From positions 744,001 through 808,000 of the forward strand of contig JAXDDX010000024.1 in assembly GCA_034670405.1 (NCBI GenBank): a DNA stretch of 64,000 nt, given 5' to 3'. Position 1 is the first letter of the stretch. Every line of letters starts with the position of its first letter. Made by a program: the position numbers and the translations under genes. A model generated the notes under the pieces. It did no database searches. It saw nothing but the letters and a program-made list of their open reading frames with translations, and was not told where the DNA came from. Source of the stretch: Hoplostethus atlanticus (taxonomy: Eukaryota; Chordata; Actinopteri; Trachichthyiformes; Trachichthyidae). This document shows, one piece after another, positions 1 through 14,500 of this stretch.

Positions 1-2080
1 ATTTCATCATGTCTTTCATTGTGGAATTTTTCTAATCACGGTTGTCTCCCTGAGTCAGGTCATAAAGAAGGGAGGTGTCGCTTGCTAGGCTGCCTCTCAG
101 TCTCATGTTGACTCAACAAGCCGCCACCAGCCAACCACACACACACACACCTAGCAGAGAAAGACACCGGCATGCAGCTTGCTGTGCTCACGAAGATGCA
201 TTCCATGTGTTATTACTCTGTAAGGGAAGGAAACTGAAAAAAGGACTTGTGAGAAAAATACCTGGCTGGAAGATAGATAGTGCATACTTAATCTATTAGT
301 ATGATTTTTTAGGGAGAATACAAAGAATGGAGCCAATTATACCCACCCAAATTTCCCAATTCAGCATGCACATGTTTCTGATGATTGCATCAGAAACCCA
401 CATATTAATTACTCTGAAGACAAGATACTAACAGGCAAATCACAAAGCAGCGATACAGTAGGCAGACGCAAGCCCTCTGGGAACATGTGACCTAGGTTAG
501 CTACAGCCCTGGCTCTGCCAAATGTGACTAAATGTGAGCCATTTCTGCACACAGATACTCACTCTCTCTAGCCCAACACTGGAGGCCTGCAGTAACAATC
601 TAAACACACAGACACACACTCTGTCCAACACACAAGACAGACTTCATATTATTGTTCTCCTCAGATTAGCAGATCCAAAGCCTGGACAGCGTCTGCAAAG
701 GGAAATCTGGGTCAAAGCGTATGGGCCTCGCTGTGGAGCTGAAATGAATTGAAGGGAAAAGTGGGGGAGGGTTTTCCATTGTGTTGGTGTGTGTGTGGGA
801 TTGAGAATCTAAAGTGTGTGTGTGTGGAAGGGGGGGGTGGGGGGGATTGATCTCTGTGCTTTGAGTGCTACAGAGTTCCAGCATCCATTCATTCCTCTAT
901 GAATATGACCTGACCTCTCGTCAGCAAGGAACAGAGAAAAAGCAAAGGGTGAGGGTGGTGAAAGGGTGAGACTAGAGGACATGCAGATGGAGTGGAGAGA
1001 GAACTGGGCTTCACAAGACTATAATACATGTATAGTGTTATTTTGTAATACTTTAAGTACTGTCATATAATCTATATAAACGTTCTTACAAAATTTAGGA
1101 GCCTTAAAAAAACTGATTTTAGGGAAATGGTTGCAGGGTCATGAGATAGAAGTATGTAACCCAGCCATGCATCAAAAGCAATTGATTTCTTACATTTTGA
1201 ACTTGTACTGTTTCCAGCCCCCTGGGGGATTAGCTTGCCCGTATCTGGGTTGAGCTCATCCTCAACAAGGCCACTGGGACAGCCTGCCAGTCCACCCCCA
1301 TGGTCTCTTCTTGCTTTATCTGGTTGTTGTGTCTAAGTGGGATGACGAGGCCGATAGGGACAATAGACTTGACGTGGGAAATGTTTTCTAGTCCAGTCCA
1401 AGTTTTTCCAAGTGCTCAGGTCACACTACTGGATATAAGGAGCTGTCCAAATACACATCTAAACTGGTCAGTGGACACGATCTCTTACCAATACATGTAA
1501 TTGCCGAGCAAATGTCTCCCACGATGACATCAGATCATCTGCATCCATCTACCAGTGGACCCCAACAACTCAGAAAAGGTCTTTTCCTGCATCTCTGTGT
1601 TAAATTGTAATAGGTATTCCACTGAAGACAGCATTTATTGCTTCAGACAGAGTGAAATAAAAACTGTGTTTATAAGTGGATGTAGAGGTTGAATGGGACA
1701 CCCCCAGGAATAACATGCCACTATCAACATGTCAGTGCCTTTAATCAGGCAGCTTATTTTTCCGTTACCTAATGTGCATATTGCTGTCATCTGAAAACCT
1801 CTTAACTCCAATGTTGGTGTATCTTCCCGTTTTCACTTCAATAGAGGGATTACATGGCCCTCTATGGGATGAGAAAATACTACGAGCCTTGGATTTATGA
1901 AACCCTTTAAAAACCCACTGGATTGTCTAAAAACCCATTGTCATCAAAGTAAACAAGCTTTTTCTTTGTTCCTGAAAAGTTTACATTGCGTTCATCTCCA
2001 ACAATGTCCACAATGGGCATGTAGTATAAATGAAGGAAGATAAACTTAACACACAGAAATTGAATTTTATACACAAACAT
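1..2080. other. Intergenic region downstream of sf3b1
   Basis: No exon, RNA gene or recognisable mobile element was found. Open frames here are short and show no family resemblance. The stretch holds a short CA run near 138-150, a GT-rich stretch with a poly-G run near 785-845, and otherwise unremarkable AT-rich sequence. It is probably intergenic sequence beyond the sf3b1 3' end, with its boundary at the sf3b1 poly(A) signal. Confidence 0.6.
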
Positions 2081-2086
2081 TTTATT
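2081..2086 (-). terminator. sf3b1: sf3b1 poly(A) signal
   Basis: On the minus strand this reads AATAAA. It lies about 475 bp past the sf3b1 stop codon at 2560-2562, which gives a 3' UTR of ordinary length. No other AATAAA was noticed between it and the stop on that strand. Confidence 0.7.
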
Positions 2087-2559
2087 TGGTCAAATAAAGC
2101 AACATTCTGATAAGAACAAAGGAGATGTGAACTGATGGGAGAGCATGTAGAGGGAGTAGCCAGTACAGAGGCCTATCAATACACAGAAAAACTACATACT
2201 TAAAAACAATGACTGCTTCTCATTCCTCAAGGCTACTCTGACCTCAGTTGTTCCTTATACGAAACACTCACAAAATGGAGAATTAAACATACAAGCTCCG
2301 CACTGTTCAGTTTTATACCTCCCCTAATTTCACACGTTCTTTTCAATTTAAACAGTCAATAGGCGGCAGCCAACAGAGACTCAATGTGCCTGTGTTGGAT
2401 TATTGGACACCTATTGAAAGACACAGCTAAATAATAAAAAATGGACTCAGTCCTAGACCAGGATAGATTGGACCATGGACAGGACACTGTAGAGAGAGAA
2501 ACCAAGAGATGAAGGAGAGAGGAGAGAGATTGCGACTGAGAGAGTACATGGGTTTGTAT

Positions 2560-5500
2560 TTACAAGGCATACTCCAGCTCACAACGAACGAAAGGGTTTT
2601 TCTCGTCGTTGTAGACTTGTGGGTAGTGGGCGATGAGGGCATCTTGGGAGCCGATGTAGATGGAATTATAAATCTTCCAGTAGACGTCCCTCACCTTCCT
2701 GGCCGGGTGGAACAGGCCCTGGAGATACAGGCAACATAGCCAGGTTAAACACAGTCACCTTTCTTCTATATGTTTTTACATACACAACCAATTTCATGCT
2801 AGAAGGGTGAACTCTTTAAATACGTGTACAGGTAGTTGCTGGGTGAAAAGCAACACTACAAGAATTCAGAGACTTGAGCTGTTGAATAATTACAAAAGGT
2901 GCACAATTACCACTAAGTAATCTAAAACTAGTGCCAGAAATGGGCAGTTCAGTACGAGGAAAAGTTTCAATGGTCCTGGTTGGTCTTACCTGTAGGCAGT
3001 ACTGCAGCATGCGGCAGGGCCCGATGGCGACCCTCAGGCCCTCCAGAGCACCCATGACGGCCTGGATGACGTGGGGCGACGTCTCAAACACATTGGGCCA
3101 GACATAGTTAAGCAGATGGTTGAGGGAGTCTTCGCAGCCAAAGCCGTAGACGCCCAGGGACATGTGCTGGACCACCGCGCTGGCTGTCTGTCTGTGGACT
3201 AAGTCTCTGCAGAAGACAGAAGAAAATGGTCAACTACACTGAAAACAATACAGCGAGCCAGTTTTATTCAAGGGATGGTGATAGCTTATTGGGCCAAGAG
3301 TTTAGTAATGAAGGCACTGCAAGAGCACTAGAGGGCAAATATTCACCGGGCCTTGGGAGGGGCAGTAACATTTACATTTAAAAAGGAGACTACTGCTGTT
3401 AAGAGTTATTGTTCTGCTATGTTGGTTCATGCAGAGGAAATTAGAAACACACAACAACCACAATGCATTCTGGGCAAGACACGCTCCTGAAGTCTACCTA
3501 GCTGTTGACTCGCCCCCTCAGCCCTCAAATGGGCACTTGAGTTATCAGAGTATTTCTTAAAGAGATAAACTTTCAGTATATGATGGAAAACAGGGAGTGA
3601 CTCTGTAGTTCTGACTGGAGAAGATCACCCACGAACTATAGTCCTCCGACTCACCTGTCCATGAGTGCGTCCTCCAGCAGTGGTGTGACAGCGTAGATGT
3701 AGTCCTTGCCCATCTCTCCGATGTACTCAAACAGGAAGGACAGGGACTTGAGCACGCCGTTCTGCACGTTGAGCTCAGGTACACGGTATTCGTTCATGAG
3801 CGCCGGCAGCACGGTGAACGGTGAACAGGTCTCAGCTACGATGGCGATTGCCACAGTGGTGCAGACACGGTTCTGACGCTCCTGGACCTTCAGGTTATTG
3901 AGCAAAGTGGCCAACACATCGTGGGGCCTGGGAGGATAGAAGGGGGTAGAGACAGGTTAAAAATGGCATTCCTTGAGAGCGACTAGGAATGGTTTGAACC
4001 TATGTAGTGCGATTTCTTCTGTGATTAACATCTCAAATCATAAAAGGAGAAGGTGAAGTAAAACAGTAACAAAAGATTTAGTCAAGTGTTTGGCATAGAT
4101 GTGAAGACCCCTATGGCACTCACCCGATGGCCTTGGCGATGTAACCAAATGTGTTGACAGTTGCTCTGCGGATGGCCTTCTTGTGAGCCTTGAGCAGCTC
4201 CAGCAGCTCAAAGCAAATCCTCATCCACTCCCTGGCTGACACATACTCAGCTCCCCTAAACACACACAAGAAGTCACGCTAAGGTCAACAGTCCTCTGGT
4301 TCCAAGAAAAGAAAAAAAACAGATCATGTGCTACTAGATTCTCATAACTTCTCTCTAACGTGTATTTCTATCCCATATGTTATCCCATACTGACCTGTCA
4401 GCAATCCTGCCCACCAGGTCGATACAATTCTCCTGCACCTTCTCATGTCTGTTCTTCAGGATGGGCGTCAAACGAGGAAGCAAGTCTTTGATTGGTGGGG
4501 TCATCTTGTGCATACCTGCAAGGCGGAACAAAATGACCAATCAACTCTCAAGATGTTCACTGAACTTTGATTAGGTTGCTATACAAAAAAAAGACCCTAT
4601 GCAACTGAATACATGCTCAGAACTCAAGTTGATGGAGCAGTAGGGTTACGTACCAATAACGTTAACAATGGCCTTCAGTGCTCCCAGGATGCTACCCAGC
4701 ACCTCAGGGTACTCCTCTCCCAGGTACTCATACAGCACTACTCCCAAGTGACCCATCAGCTTCTCCTACAATGGCAGAAACGGGGACAAAATGCATTAGC
4801 TCGTTAAGTGTGTTATGCGGTTGAATCTGTGTGTGTGCCAATGTATTCATATCAAAGTGTACCTCCTGGCAGGTCTTCATGACCACGGCGGTGCGGGAGA
4901 TGAGGTCAGCAGCCTGCTGACGGACTTTGGCCGACTTGTTGTTCAGACGCCACAGCACGGTACCGCAGATCTGAGGCAGGTAGGGCTTCACACGCTTCCC
5001 CAGGGCATTCACCACTGTGCCAAAACCATTCAGCATCACTGAGTCCTGGAGGGGGAAGAGAGATACAAGAAATAAGAACTGGCCTTGCACATAGTTATGA
5101 AGTAGATTTTGCCACGGGTGAGCATGATTTAAAATTAATAGATTTTCGGTTTGAGTCTAATAATGTGTCTTATATAATTCCCCAGTTAAGTCTGATCACT
5201 GTCATTCCTCTCACCTCTGTTGTCTGTTCCTGGAAGGCGTATAGGATACCGTCGATCAGCTGCTCCTCCAGCTTGTGGTCAATATCAGCCGCCCCCAAGT
5301 TGCCCATAATCTTTTCAATGGTCTCCATCACCATCTTCCTGTACTGCTCTGCTTCATCTTTCAGGTCATCAACAATTCGTGAAATGATCTCTGCCGCTCC
5401 CACCTTGTTGGCCAGCTCCACCGTGGTGTCCACCAGCTGTGGGCAGAGAAGAGAGGTTCACATCCCATTACACGTAACAACCACTCTTTTATTAACCACA

Positions 5501-8500
5501 GCACCATGGTCTTCAACAGCCAAAGTCAGGCCAGTCAGTTAAAATAAAAAAAACAGACTTACGCATCAAGTCTATGTTTTATTCTTCACAACTTATGTGA
5601 TTTTTCAGAAAACTCCTATAGTGGTCCTTTGTAAGCAAATTAGACAGGAGAATGCACCTCTGGGTCATCTATTAGTTTGCATGGATTAGTGTGCTATGGA
5701 CATGTATAGCAATATATAGCTAAATCTGTTGATGATTCTAAGACAGTACATACTCATTTTAGAATGAATCATGTTGTGTAAGCAGCGCTTAGATGTATGC
5801 AATATGCTCTGTATGTAACTTCTAATATTATATTCAAGTAGTTTGATATGTACTTCCTATCTTTGTGCATGTACTAACCTGTCTGTAGTTGCGTCTGTCC
5901 AGAGCCATCCTGTGCTGCCAGAAGTGCTTGAAGAAGGGTGGAAGGATCTCTGTCTTGATGTAGTTGGCTTCCACACCATCAGTGCCACAGCACTGCTTCA
6001 CCACCTGAGAGACAAGGCAGAAGTACAGGTCAGACATGGAATTATGAATGCAAAAGGTGACTGAAAGCATCTGAGGGTTTCACGGTCCAAGGGTTTGCTT
6101 GGTCCTCTTACATCTCACATAAGAAAAAGACTAGCTAGGTGTTAGTGCAGGCTTTCTAATTGTAACCAACGGGTGCAGAATGAGAACAGAGAGGACATGG
6201 ATGTCAGCTCTGCTAGCTCTCATGTTGGTGTCCATCTAGCGAAATACTAGCCCTGATCTCACCATGGAGAGGTTGAACAGGCGAGAATGATTCGCAGGAA
6301 CTTCACAAAAGCCTTAAGCATCACAGTTTGGAAGTTGAACACATTCACAGTGCATCACATGCCATCAGAAATTCAGATTTGGGATGCATTGAGCAAGAGT
6401 GCAAACATATTCTTCCCCTCTGGTACCTTGAGCACAATCTTTTTCATCTCCTCGTCGGGGGACTGGAACTCTCTGATGAGGATCAGCATCACCTCTCTGG
6501 TGTAGTAGTTGGCGTACTCGGCGTCCATCAGGGGGATCAGGTAGCCAATGGCCTTCAGGAAGGCAGCCAGACCCTGGTAACAAAGGAGGAGGAAAAACAA
6601 ACAGGCGGTGAGTTCAAAATTTGCCACATTTATTTACACTTGTTCACCGTAATAAATGTTTTGTCTGCTGCTCCCAGCACAATTAGTACTATCCTCTTTC
6701 CTCTACTGAAAGCAGCAGCCCCTCATAAAAGGAGACTATAGCAAGCAAAAATTCACACTGTAGGGACACATAGGCTTAGTGCTTGGTGTTGATCTTGCAC
6801 TTAATACAGTTTGTACTTCTCTCCATAAAGTTAACAACAAAGTGCTTTCATAATTACATAGTATTGACTCTGTCGTTGAGTCATTTCACTTGTGAGTTGT
6901 TGTTCTTACCTTTCCTCTGTGCTGCCTGATACCCTTCCAGAGGGGCTTGAGCACGGAGTCAAAGGACTCAATACCGTAGGGCGTGGCAGCTTCAGCCAGG
7001 GCAGCAATAGCCAGGGCACTGATGGTCCTCACCTTCTGCTGCTCATCCACCAGACCTGCGGCCAAACACAGTGAAGTGTTTCAAATACATTTCATTCTAG
7101 ACATTTTCACAATGTTTTTGTTTAACGTTTTTTTTACCATTACTATACAGGGTATCTGCAGGTTTGTGAAAGTTAAATTCAAACACAATTTAAGTGTCAC
7201 TTTTTATGCCAGTTAAAAAAATTAAACAATTTTAGACAAATATAGCTAGAAAGAAGGGGGAAAAATACCACATCAGTAAGAATATAAGTCATAATAATAA
7301 TCATAATGTGATTTAAGACATCTTAATACTTCAAGAACCTGTAGACACCCTGATGTGTCATATTTATCACTGGTAGAAGTGTGGTTGGTGACTGACCATG
7401 CTCTATAATCTCCACCAAGCTGCGAAGGTGGGGCAGGATGGCACAGCCCATAAGGATAGCAATTTGCTGGACGATCTTGATGCCTGTGTGCCGGGCCTGC
7501 CAGGACTTCTTGCTTTTACACACGGCTTTGAGGAAGGGCAGGAGGGAGGGAATGCCCAGGGCAGAGGCCACCACAGCGAAGGCTCTGGCTGTGGTGTTTC
7601 TCACGTACTCATCCATGTTGTCAATATCAGGACGCATTGTGGAGATCATAGTAGCCAAGCCAGCAGCCTAGAGGAGAGAAAGACAGAGACATTGAACAAA
7701 GGAAGGCGCTTGAGCCAGCACTAGATGATGTCAGGGGTTTATTCACCAAGTGAAATTACAGAAATGAATACTAAATACAAACAAAATACAGTTCTAGATA
7801 GAATCAAATATGTAATGGTATCTGACAATAAAATGTTTGTAGAGGTTTTGCAGTTGTAACCAACGGGGTGCAGGTTGAGAACAGAGAGGACATGGATGTC
7901 AGGTCTGCTAGCTCTCATGCTGGGTGTCTATTTAGCGAAGTACTAGCCCTGATCTGACCATGGAGAGGTCGAACAGGCGAGAATGATTCGCAGGAACCAT
8001 ATTGCGCCCAATCTATGCACCAAAAAAACAACAGTATGTATGTATGTATGTATGTATGTATGTATGTATGCATGCATGCATGCATCTATCTACACTGATG
8101 CGCTCTGTCTTACCTTGGCCAAGTTGGAGATGATCTCTCTGCCTTCCACTCTGGCATAATAGTCCTCATCAATCAGTAGGGGCTCAATAACCACCAGGAT
8201 CTGGACACAGAGACAGACAATCAGTTTCTCAGACATACACAACAGACACTCCACTACTACAAACACACATGCACACCTCTCATGCCGAGCCTACCTTGTG
8301 TACGTATGGTCGGACCAGGTCATCCAGTTTGTAGAGAATGCGGTCAATGACCTTAACCAGCAGGTGGCGCTCCTGATCCTCCAGGGTGGGTGACATGAGT
8401 AGTGGCAGAATCTGGTTGAACAGGGGGCCTGCACCAAACTCACGAGCCTTATCTGTAATCTGACGCAGAGCCGCCTAGAGAGGAGAGGAGAGAGTCAAAG

Positions 8501-11500
8501 TCAAAAAGAGAGTCAGAGTTGATGGCTGAGATGACATTTATTGGAATGGCTTTCAGTCTCAACTGATCTGATGCTATGTCTGCTGCTGCCAGCAGAGCAT
8601 ATTGGTCTACGCTCTGACATCTACTGAAAGCAGCAGCCCCTCACAGAGGAGATTGTTTAGCAAGCAAAGATTCACACTGTAGCCACACACAGGCTTAGTG
8701 CTGGGTGTTGATCTTGCATTGGTACTATTTTTGTGCTACATCTCTTGAGAATTGACCCGCTTCTTAAACAGATCTGACAGCAGGGGGAAGGAGTTCGCTT
8801 GCCAAGAAATTCTTATGCATACAAAGAACTTGAGAACATAGAGGGTTTGGGGTCATATTTGCAGTAGTGAGGGAAAGTGTTTTAATGGGAGACTAATGGT
8901 AGTCAAATGTTAATGGTAAGGAAATAGTAATGGTGACCAACCTTCCTCATGGGTGGTGTTCCGTTTTTAATCTTCAGCAGCAGCTTCATGATCTTCCTCT
9001 CTTTCTGCTCCTCAGGACTCAGTGTGGACTCATCCACTTCCACCTAAAAAAACCAAACAAACAAACACACAGAGCCATGCATACTGTTAGCAGACATACC
9101 TACTGATCTTCATAGACTTTACAAACATTCGGTTCTGTGTTTTACACTGTTCTACGCGCTGTGTGTGCATGTTGCTGTGTACATCTAGAAATATGTGTTT
9201 GATGCTCACCAGCAATTTGTCAAAGTACTGGATGTCGTCGGGTTTGAGGAAGGGGAGGTTTCCAGAGGGCTGGTCGTTGATCTGCTTCATGGAGCGGTCC
9301 TCTGTCTGCATGTGGAATCCTGTCATGCCTCCAATAGGGGTGGGGGTGGCTGACAGCTTACGGGCAGGGGTACGGATGGGCACGTAGCCTGCTGGTGGGG
9401 GCAATACCTGGGGACAGAAAAAACAAACATCTGTCAGTACTGTGATTTCTCTTTTAAATAAGATTTACTAGTGATTTTTCTGTAATTGTTGAATCTAATA
9501 AGACAGGAACAGGGCATGTACCTTGTACCCCTCTGGGAACATGGCATCAAGCTCATCGTCTGTGAGTGGCCGGTTCCTCTCATCAATTTCCCTCTCCCAC
9601 CTCCATGCCTGCAACTGCTCTGGGGTCATGCTCATCAGGTGACCTAGAGACAACAGAAGAGAATACTTGTTAACCAAAACACATCTCAACCAATAAGGGT
9701 GCTAATGGGCCAGAGTGGCTAATGGTGGAAGTTACTTCTTTACCTGGTGTGGGGGTAGCCATGTTCATGGCCGGGGTTCCGATTGGGGTCTTCCCTGGGG
9801 TAAGCAGCGGTGTGGACGATCCCATCTGACTGGCAGGGGTTTCGTCCCAACGGGACTTCCTCTTACTGGCCCCTGGGGTGGGGGTCTCTCCCACGGACTC
9901 ATCTCCTCTGTCTGTGCGTGGGGTCTCAGCCCAGCTTCCGTGTCCTGGGGTCTCCCTCTCTGTCTTTGGGGTTTCATCCCAGCGGTTTTTGCGTACACTT
10001 CCTGTAGCTCCACCATGGCCTGGTGTGGCATGGCCTGGTGTGTCCCTGCCAGGGGTGGCAGCACCAGCAGGTGTGTGGCTGGGAGTAGGGTCCCACATGC
10101 GGGTGCTGGGGGTGGCCCCTGGGGTCTCACTGCCTTTAGGTCGGCCAGGGGTCTCATCCCAGCGGCTGTTGGAGGGTGTGTGTGCAGGGGTGTGCCCTGG
10201 AGTCTGGGAGGAAAGAGAAGAAAGATGAGTAGGGTTATCTACAACTAGAAAATGTCCTGTCTTACCTCACAAAGTTGCCTCGGTATGCAGACAGGTGGTA
10301 GTGAGTGGTGACTATCAATATACTAAATCCCTCATATGTCCAAAGACATATAAAATATCTACACGTCGACTGTATGGCACTTCAGTAGTAATAACCCTAG
10401 CTCTCATAGCCTCAGGGAAATCTGTATTCATTTGAATGCTATGAAAAACTAGCCATCAAGCAGTAAGATTTTGAGACTTGGGTCATTCACCTCAACATTG
10501 GCATCAGCCTGATCCCAGCTGGACATCTTTTTGGGCGTTGTGTTGGTGGGGGTTTGGTTTTGGTCAGCTGTCTGGTCCCAGCGGCGCTTGCGCTTTGCGG
10601 CAGCTTGGGAGGCAGCAGAGCCGTTCACAGCCTTCAGGTCCCCCGATTTGGCCTTCTCTGCCAGCTGCTGACGGATCTCTTTCTGCAGGGAGGGAGAGAC
10701 ACAAATGTCATGCACAACAGTACAACCATATAAAATGAGCAATGAGCAGATGTCACTTGTGTCTGAATGCAGTCTAGGGCCAAAAGACAGTGGGTAGACC
10801 TTACCTCCTCTTTGGTCAGGTGCTGCTCTCTCATGACATCCATGTACGACCTGACCTGCAGCTTGGGATCCGGCGTTTTGCCCCCTGCGCGAAAGAGCAC
10901 CAACAAGAACACAGGACACTCATTAGAACACACTCCAGGGACCCAATTTATAACAAACACAGCAAGCACAAACACAGCCAGCTATCCCTGACTCTCTTTA
11001 TCAACTGATTAAGTTATCATGTTCCATTTGTTTTACAGCTGAATCACAAAACAAAGCCCTATAGATTTACATATACATTCGTCTTTCTCTTACATACAGA
11101 CATAGCAGTCTAAGGAAAAACAAGCAGATACATAGAGAGAAGAGCTGAGGTTGTTGTGTTTTCTTTAAGGAGATTAAGGAGAAGATATAGCCATCACTGA
11201 TGCAGGGGTCCTGGGCTGTGTTCTCCAGAATACGTACACTTTCAGTGCCAAGGGTCCTTCTGCAGTCAGACTTCAACCGGCAGAAAAGAAGCCTAGAAAA
11301 TTTCTCTTTACCATTAGTAACACTTTGGAAAAGGGTTGGAACTCACACACAATAGTATACCACCTGTGTTGCATTGATTTACGGCACTCAAAAAAAAATA
11401 ATGCATCCTCTTGGGGCTTAACCTCAAAACAAAACTCAACAAAAATAAGAGACTATGTAGTCCAGATACCAAATTATTCATAACAAGTGAATAAAGTGAA

Positions 11501-14500
11501 GTCAAGATTTTGAGGCTAAATCTAGGAAAGGCATGTCACCTAAAACAGCTGATCTGGTGCTACCTTTGCAGCCAAATATAAAGGAAGGGGCAGCAAAATG
11601 GACCACTGGTCAGAAATATGAGCAAAGCCAGACCAGAGCCAAACTCTTGATCCTGGCTGATTCCAGTATTAATTACTATTCCGTCAACCTAAATTTAGAT
11701 CTTGACTTCCTTTTCAGGACCAAGGTAAAAATAATAAAATTGTATCTATGGTTGTTGGTAATTGATGAGCCAAATTAAAAAACAGTAATAGGGCTGAGGT
11801 TTGTTGTAGCTGGGCTGCGTTTGATTCCCCTCACAGGCCCCCAGTCAGACAAGCAGCCAGTGGACCCTGACCAAACTGACAAGTGCACCCTTCTCTGTGT
11901 TCACCATAACCTACACAGGATGAGTTGCTGCACCCTTAACAGAGTGCAGTACAGGACTGGCAAAGCAGTACTGCTGTAGGAGAGAAATTAAGGACAGTTA
12001 GTATGGGCCTGTGGTATTGCGGTACACAGTTTTCTTGATAACATATTTCTATTTTACAGAGAGTTGTAAAATAAAAATATATTTACACAATATCTTTGTA
12101 AAAAAGAGCTCTCTCTACATGCAGGCTTTAGTTAAAGCCCTACCTTGCCTAAACCTGCGGCAGCTCATATTCTCAGGGGAAGTGAAGATGTAATAAAATG
12201 GAAGGCAAATTATTCTAGCTGGCTCCAAGTTTTTGTTTGTCATGTTAGGCTACACCCTAGGAGGTTGCACATTGTTACAGTTGTAGCGCTATTTATCGAT
12301 GGAGTTTACATAAGTCTTACAGGACTCATAAATGGTCTACCATTGGTTTATTTATGATAGGCTATGTAGTGACAAACTCAAAAAGCCTCTAGGTTAGGGC
12401 TCTCAGATTTGTAAGTAAAGCTGGCCACTCTTAGACCAATAAGTAGTAAATATTGATCAGCAGTATAAGATTAAAAAGCCAAACTATTACTCACACCCCT
12501 GAAGCCCTAGGTAAGTTTACACTGAAATGACTTCAATCAAATTATAATGCAGAACACTGCTTGAAATCTGAAACTAAGACATGATGACTACAAATGTTGT
12601 GGCAACTGCACTACACCTGTTTATATTAGACAGTGAAAGCACTGGGACTAGCTTACATCCTGTCATGTGCTAAGGCCCAGGGGACCTTGCATACCCATCA
12701 TGTCTGATAAACCAACAGAAGAGGTAAGTCACTACAAGCCTGTTAAATTACACTAACCAGAAAGGGAAACTGGGGAGACAAACAAAACCTCGTAGTCTAA
12801 CTCACTTTATTTGTGTTATGTCCTTTCAACACTCACTGAATATAATCCTAATAACTTGTTTGACTGAGCAAAGGTTAAAAGTGAGCCAGCACATTCCTCT
12901 CCTCTGCCTGTATAGTGACAAAGCTTGGTGTGCACAAATTGATAGGTCATTGCTTATTCTCAGCTACTGAGCACAGCAGGGTGTGGCACATAGGATTAGC
13001 AGGTGAGTTACACTAAAGTTGACCCTGAAACCGTCATTCCTCATCCCTGTTGCTAACATATACTACTATATCACAGGAGGACACTGCACTTTCCCAATCA
13101 TCATTTAGACTCAGTCACATGGGTTTGTTAACCCTTCGACTCACACACAACCTATCTGCAACCCAAGTTTGATAGGTGAATTAACCCCTCTAACAAGAGA
13201 ACACCTAATCACCTCTCCCAATGAAATGTATGGTAATTCTACACTGGGTTCAACTTTATTTCATCACATACATTATCACAAAATGTTCCATTTACATATA
13301 ATTTTCACAACTTTTCCAATCCAAACCGCTGAACATAAACTATATGCCCCCTTTGGAATTGGTTGCAAAATTGAAATAAGACTCAATTGGAAATGAAGGC
13401 AAGCGCTCTTGGACCAGAGAGGATTGACCACAGGGAAGGCATTGGGTCTGGGAAGCAAGCCATTGCATTATGGTCGAAGGGTTAAACAGCAAAAAGGTGG
13501 GCTTGAAACCCTTGGTAATCATGGGATCACAAAAACATAAAGAAGACCATGAAAAGGGTGAGGAAATGGGAAGGATGCAATGAAGACAAAAAGGAGTGGT
13601 GAAATTTACCGTCTGCAAAGGGGTCGAGACGCTCAGGGGAGATGATCATCTGTCTGCGACGGGCTTTGTATTCGTCTTCCCGCTCCGCAATCTTCTGGGG
13701 ACGATGCTCTGCAAAGGGGTCATACTGCAAAATGGCAAACAGGGAGAAAGGGGATGAGAAGATGTGGACATGTTAGTTTCCCGTAATAAACAAACACTTC
13801 TTGTGATCCATAATGATGATCCATATAAGACACTTGAGATGGTAGATAAAAAGGTAGATCTGAATTCAGTTCTGCCTGCTTCCACAATAGCAAAAAACTC
13901 ACTTTGAAACTACATGTGAATAATGTTTTTTTTCCCCCTGGAATAAATAGGGTGATGGAAATAGGATGATTATGGCAAAAAATATGGGACAATAAACAAA
14001 TACTCACTTGCTCTTCTGACTGGGGTATGGCATTGAGTATTGCCACCGGTGCATGGTACCCAGGCTTCTTCTGTCCCAACAAACTGGTTGATGAATCTTC
14101 TTCATCATCCTGAGGAACAAAAGAGAAAAAAAGGAGTCTAGTCAAGCCTTGCCAAATGGCAAGACTCTCCCAGCTCGTATACAACAAGCAAAGGGGAGCA
14201 CTCAAGCGCCTTAAAAATTCTGGAACAACAAGAACGACACTTGTTAGCAAGTATCTGACCACTGGTTGGAATAAGAAGGATGTGCAGTTCAGACTAAGGA
14301 AATGGGGCAAATAACACAGTGAAGGGGGAGTGGGTATCTTTCTTGTGGATGTTCTGTTTCTTGTATTAAGAAACACATAAAACGTATCCATCCCGATAAA
14401 CAAAGTGCAAACAAAATCACATCCAGGCACAGCAAAACACTTACCTCCTCCTGTTCATTGGCAGCAATAGAGGTGACATATCCAGCAAAGCGGCTGTCGT

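Noticed and set aside
1198..1500. Possible pseudogene or LINE remnant in the left intergenic region
   Set aside because: Translations in all frames gave no recognisable block.
5640..5720. Possible further H/ACA hairpin in sf3b1 intron 16
   Set aside because: A GCAAA/TTTGC stem and a nearby ACA occur, but the hairpin is too short, the ACA is not adjacent to the stem and no second hairpin or second copy was found.
11800..11850. Possible tRNA B box (GTTTGATTCCC)
   Set aside because: No A box or cloverleaf upstream at the proper spacing.
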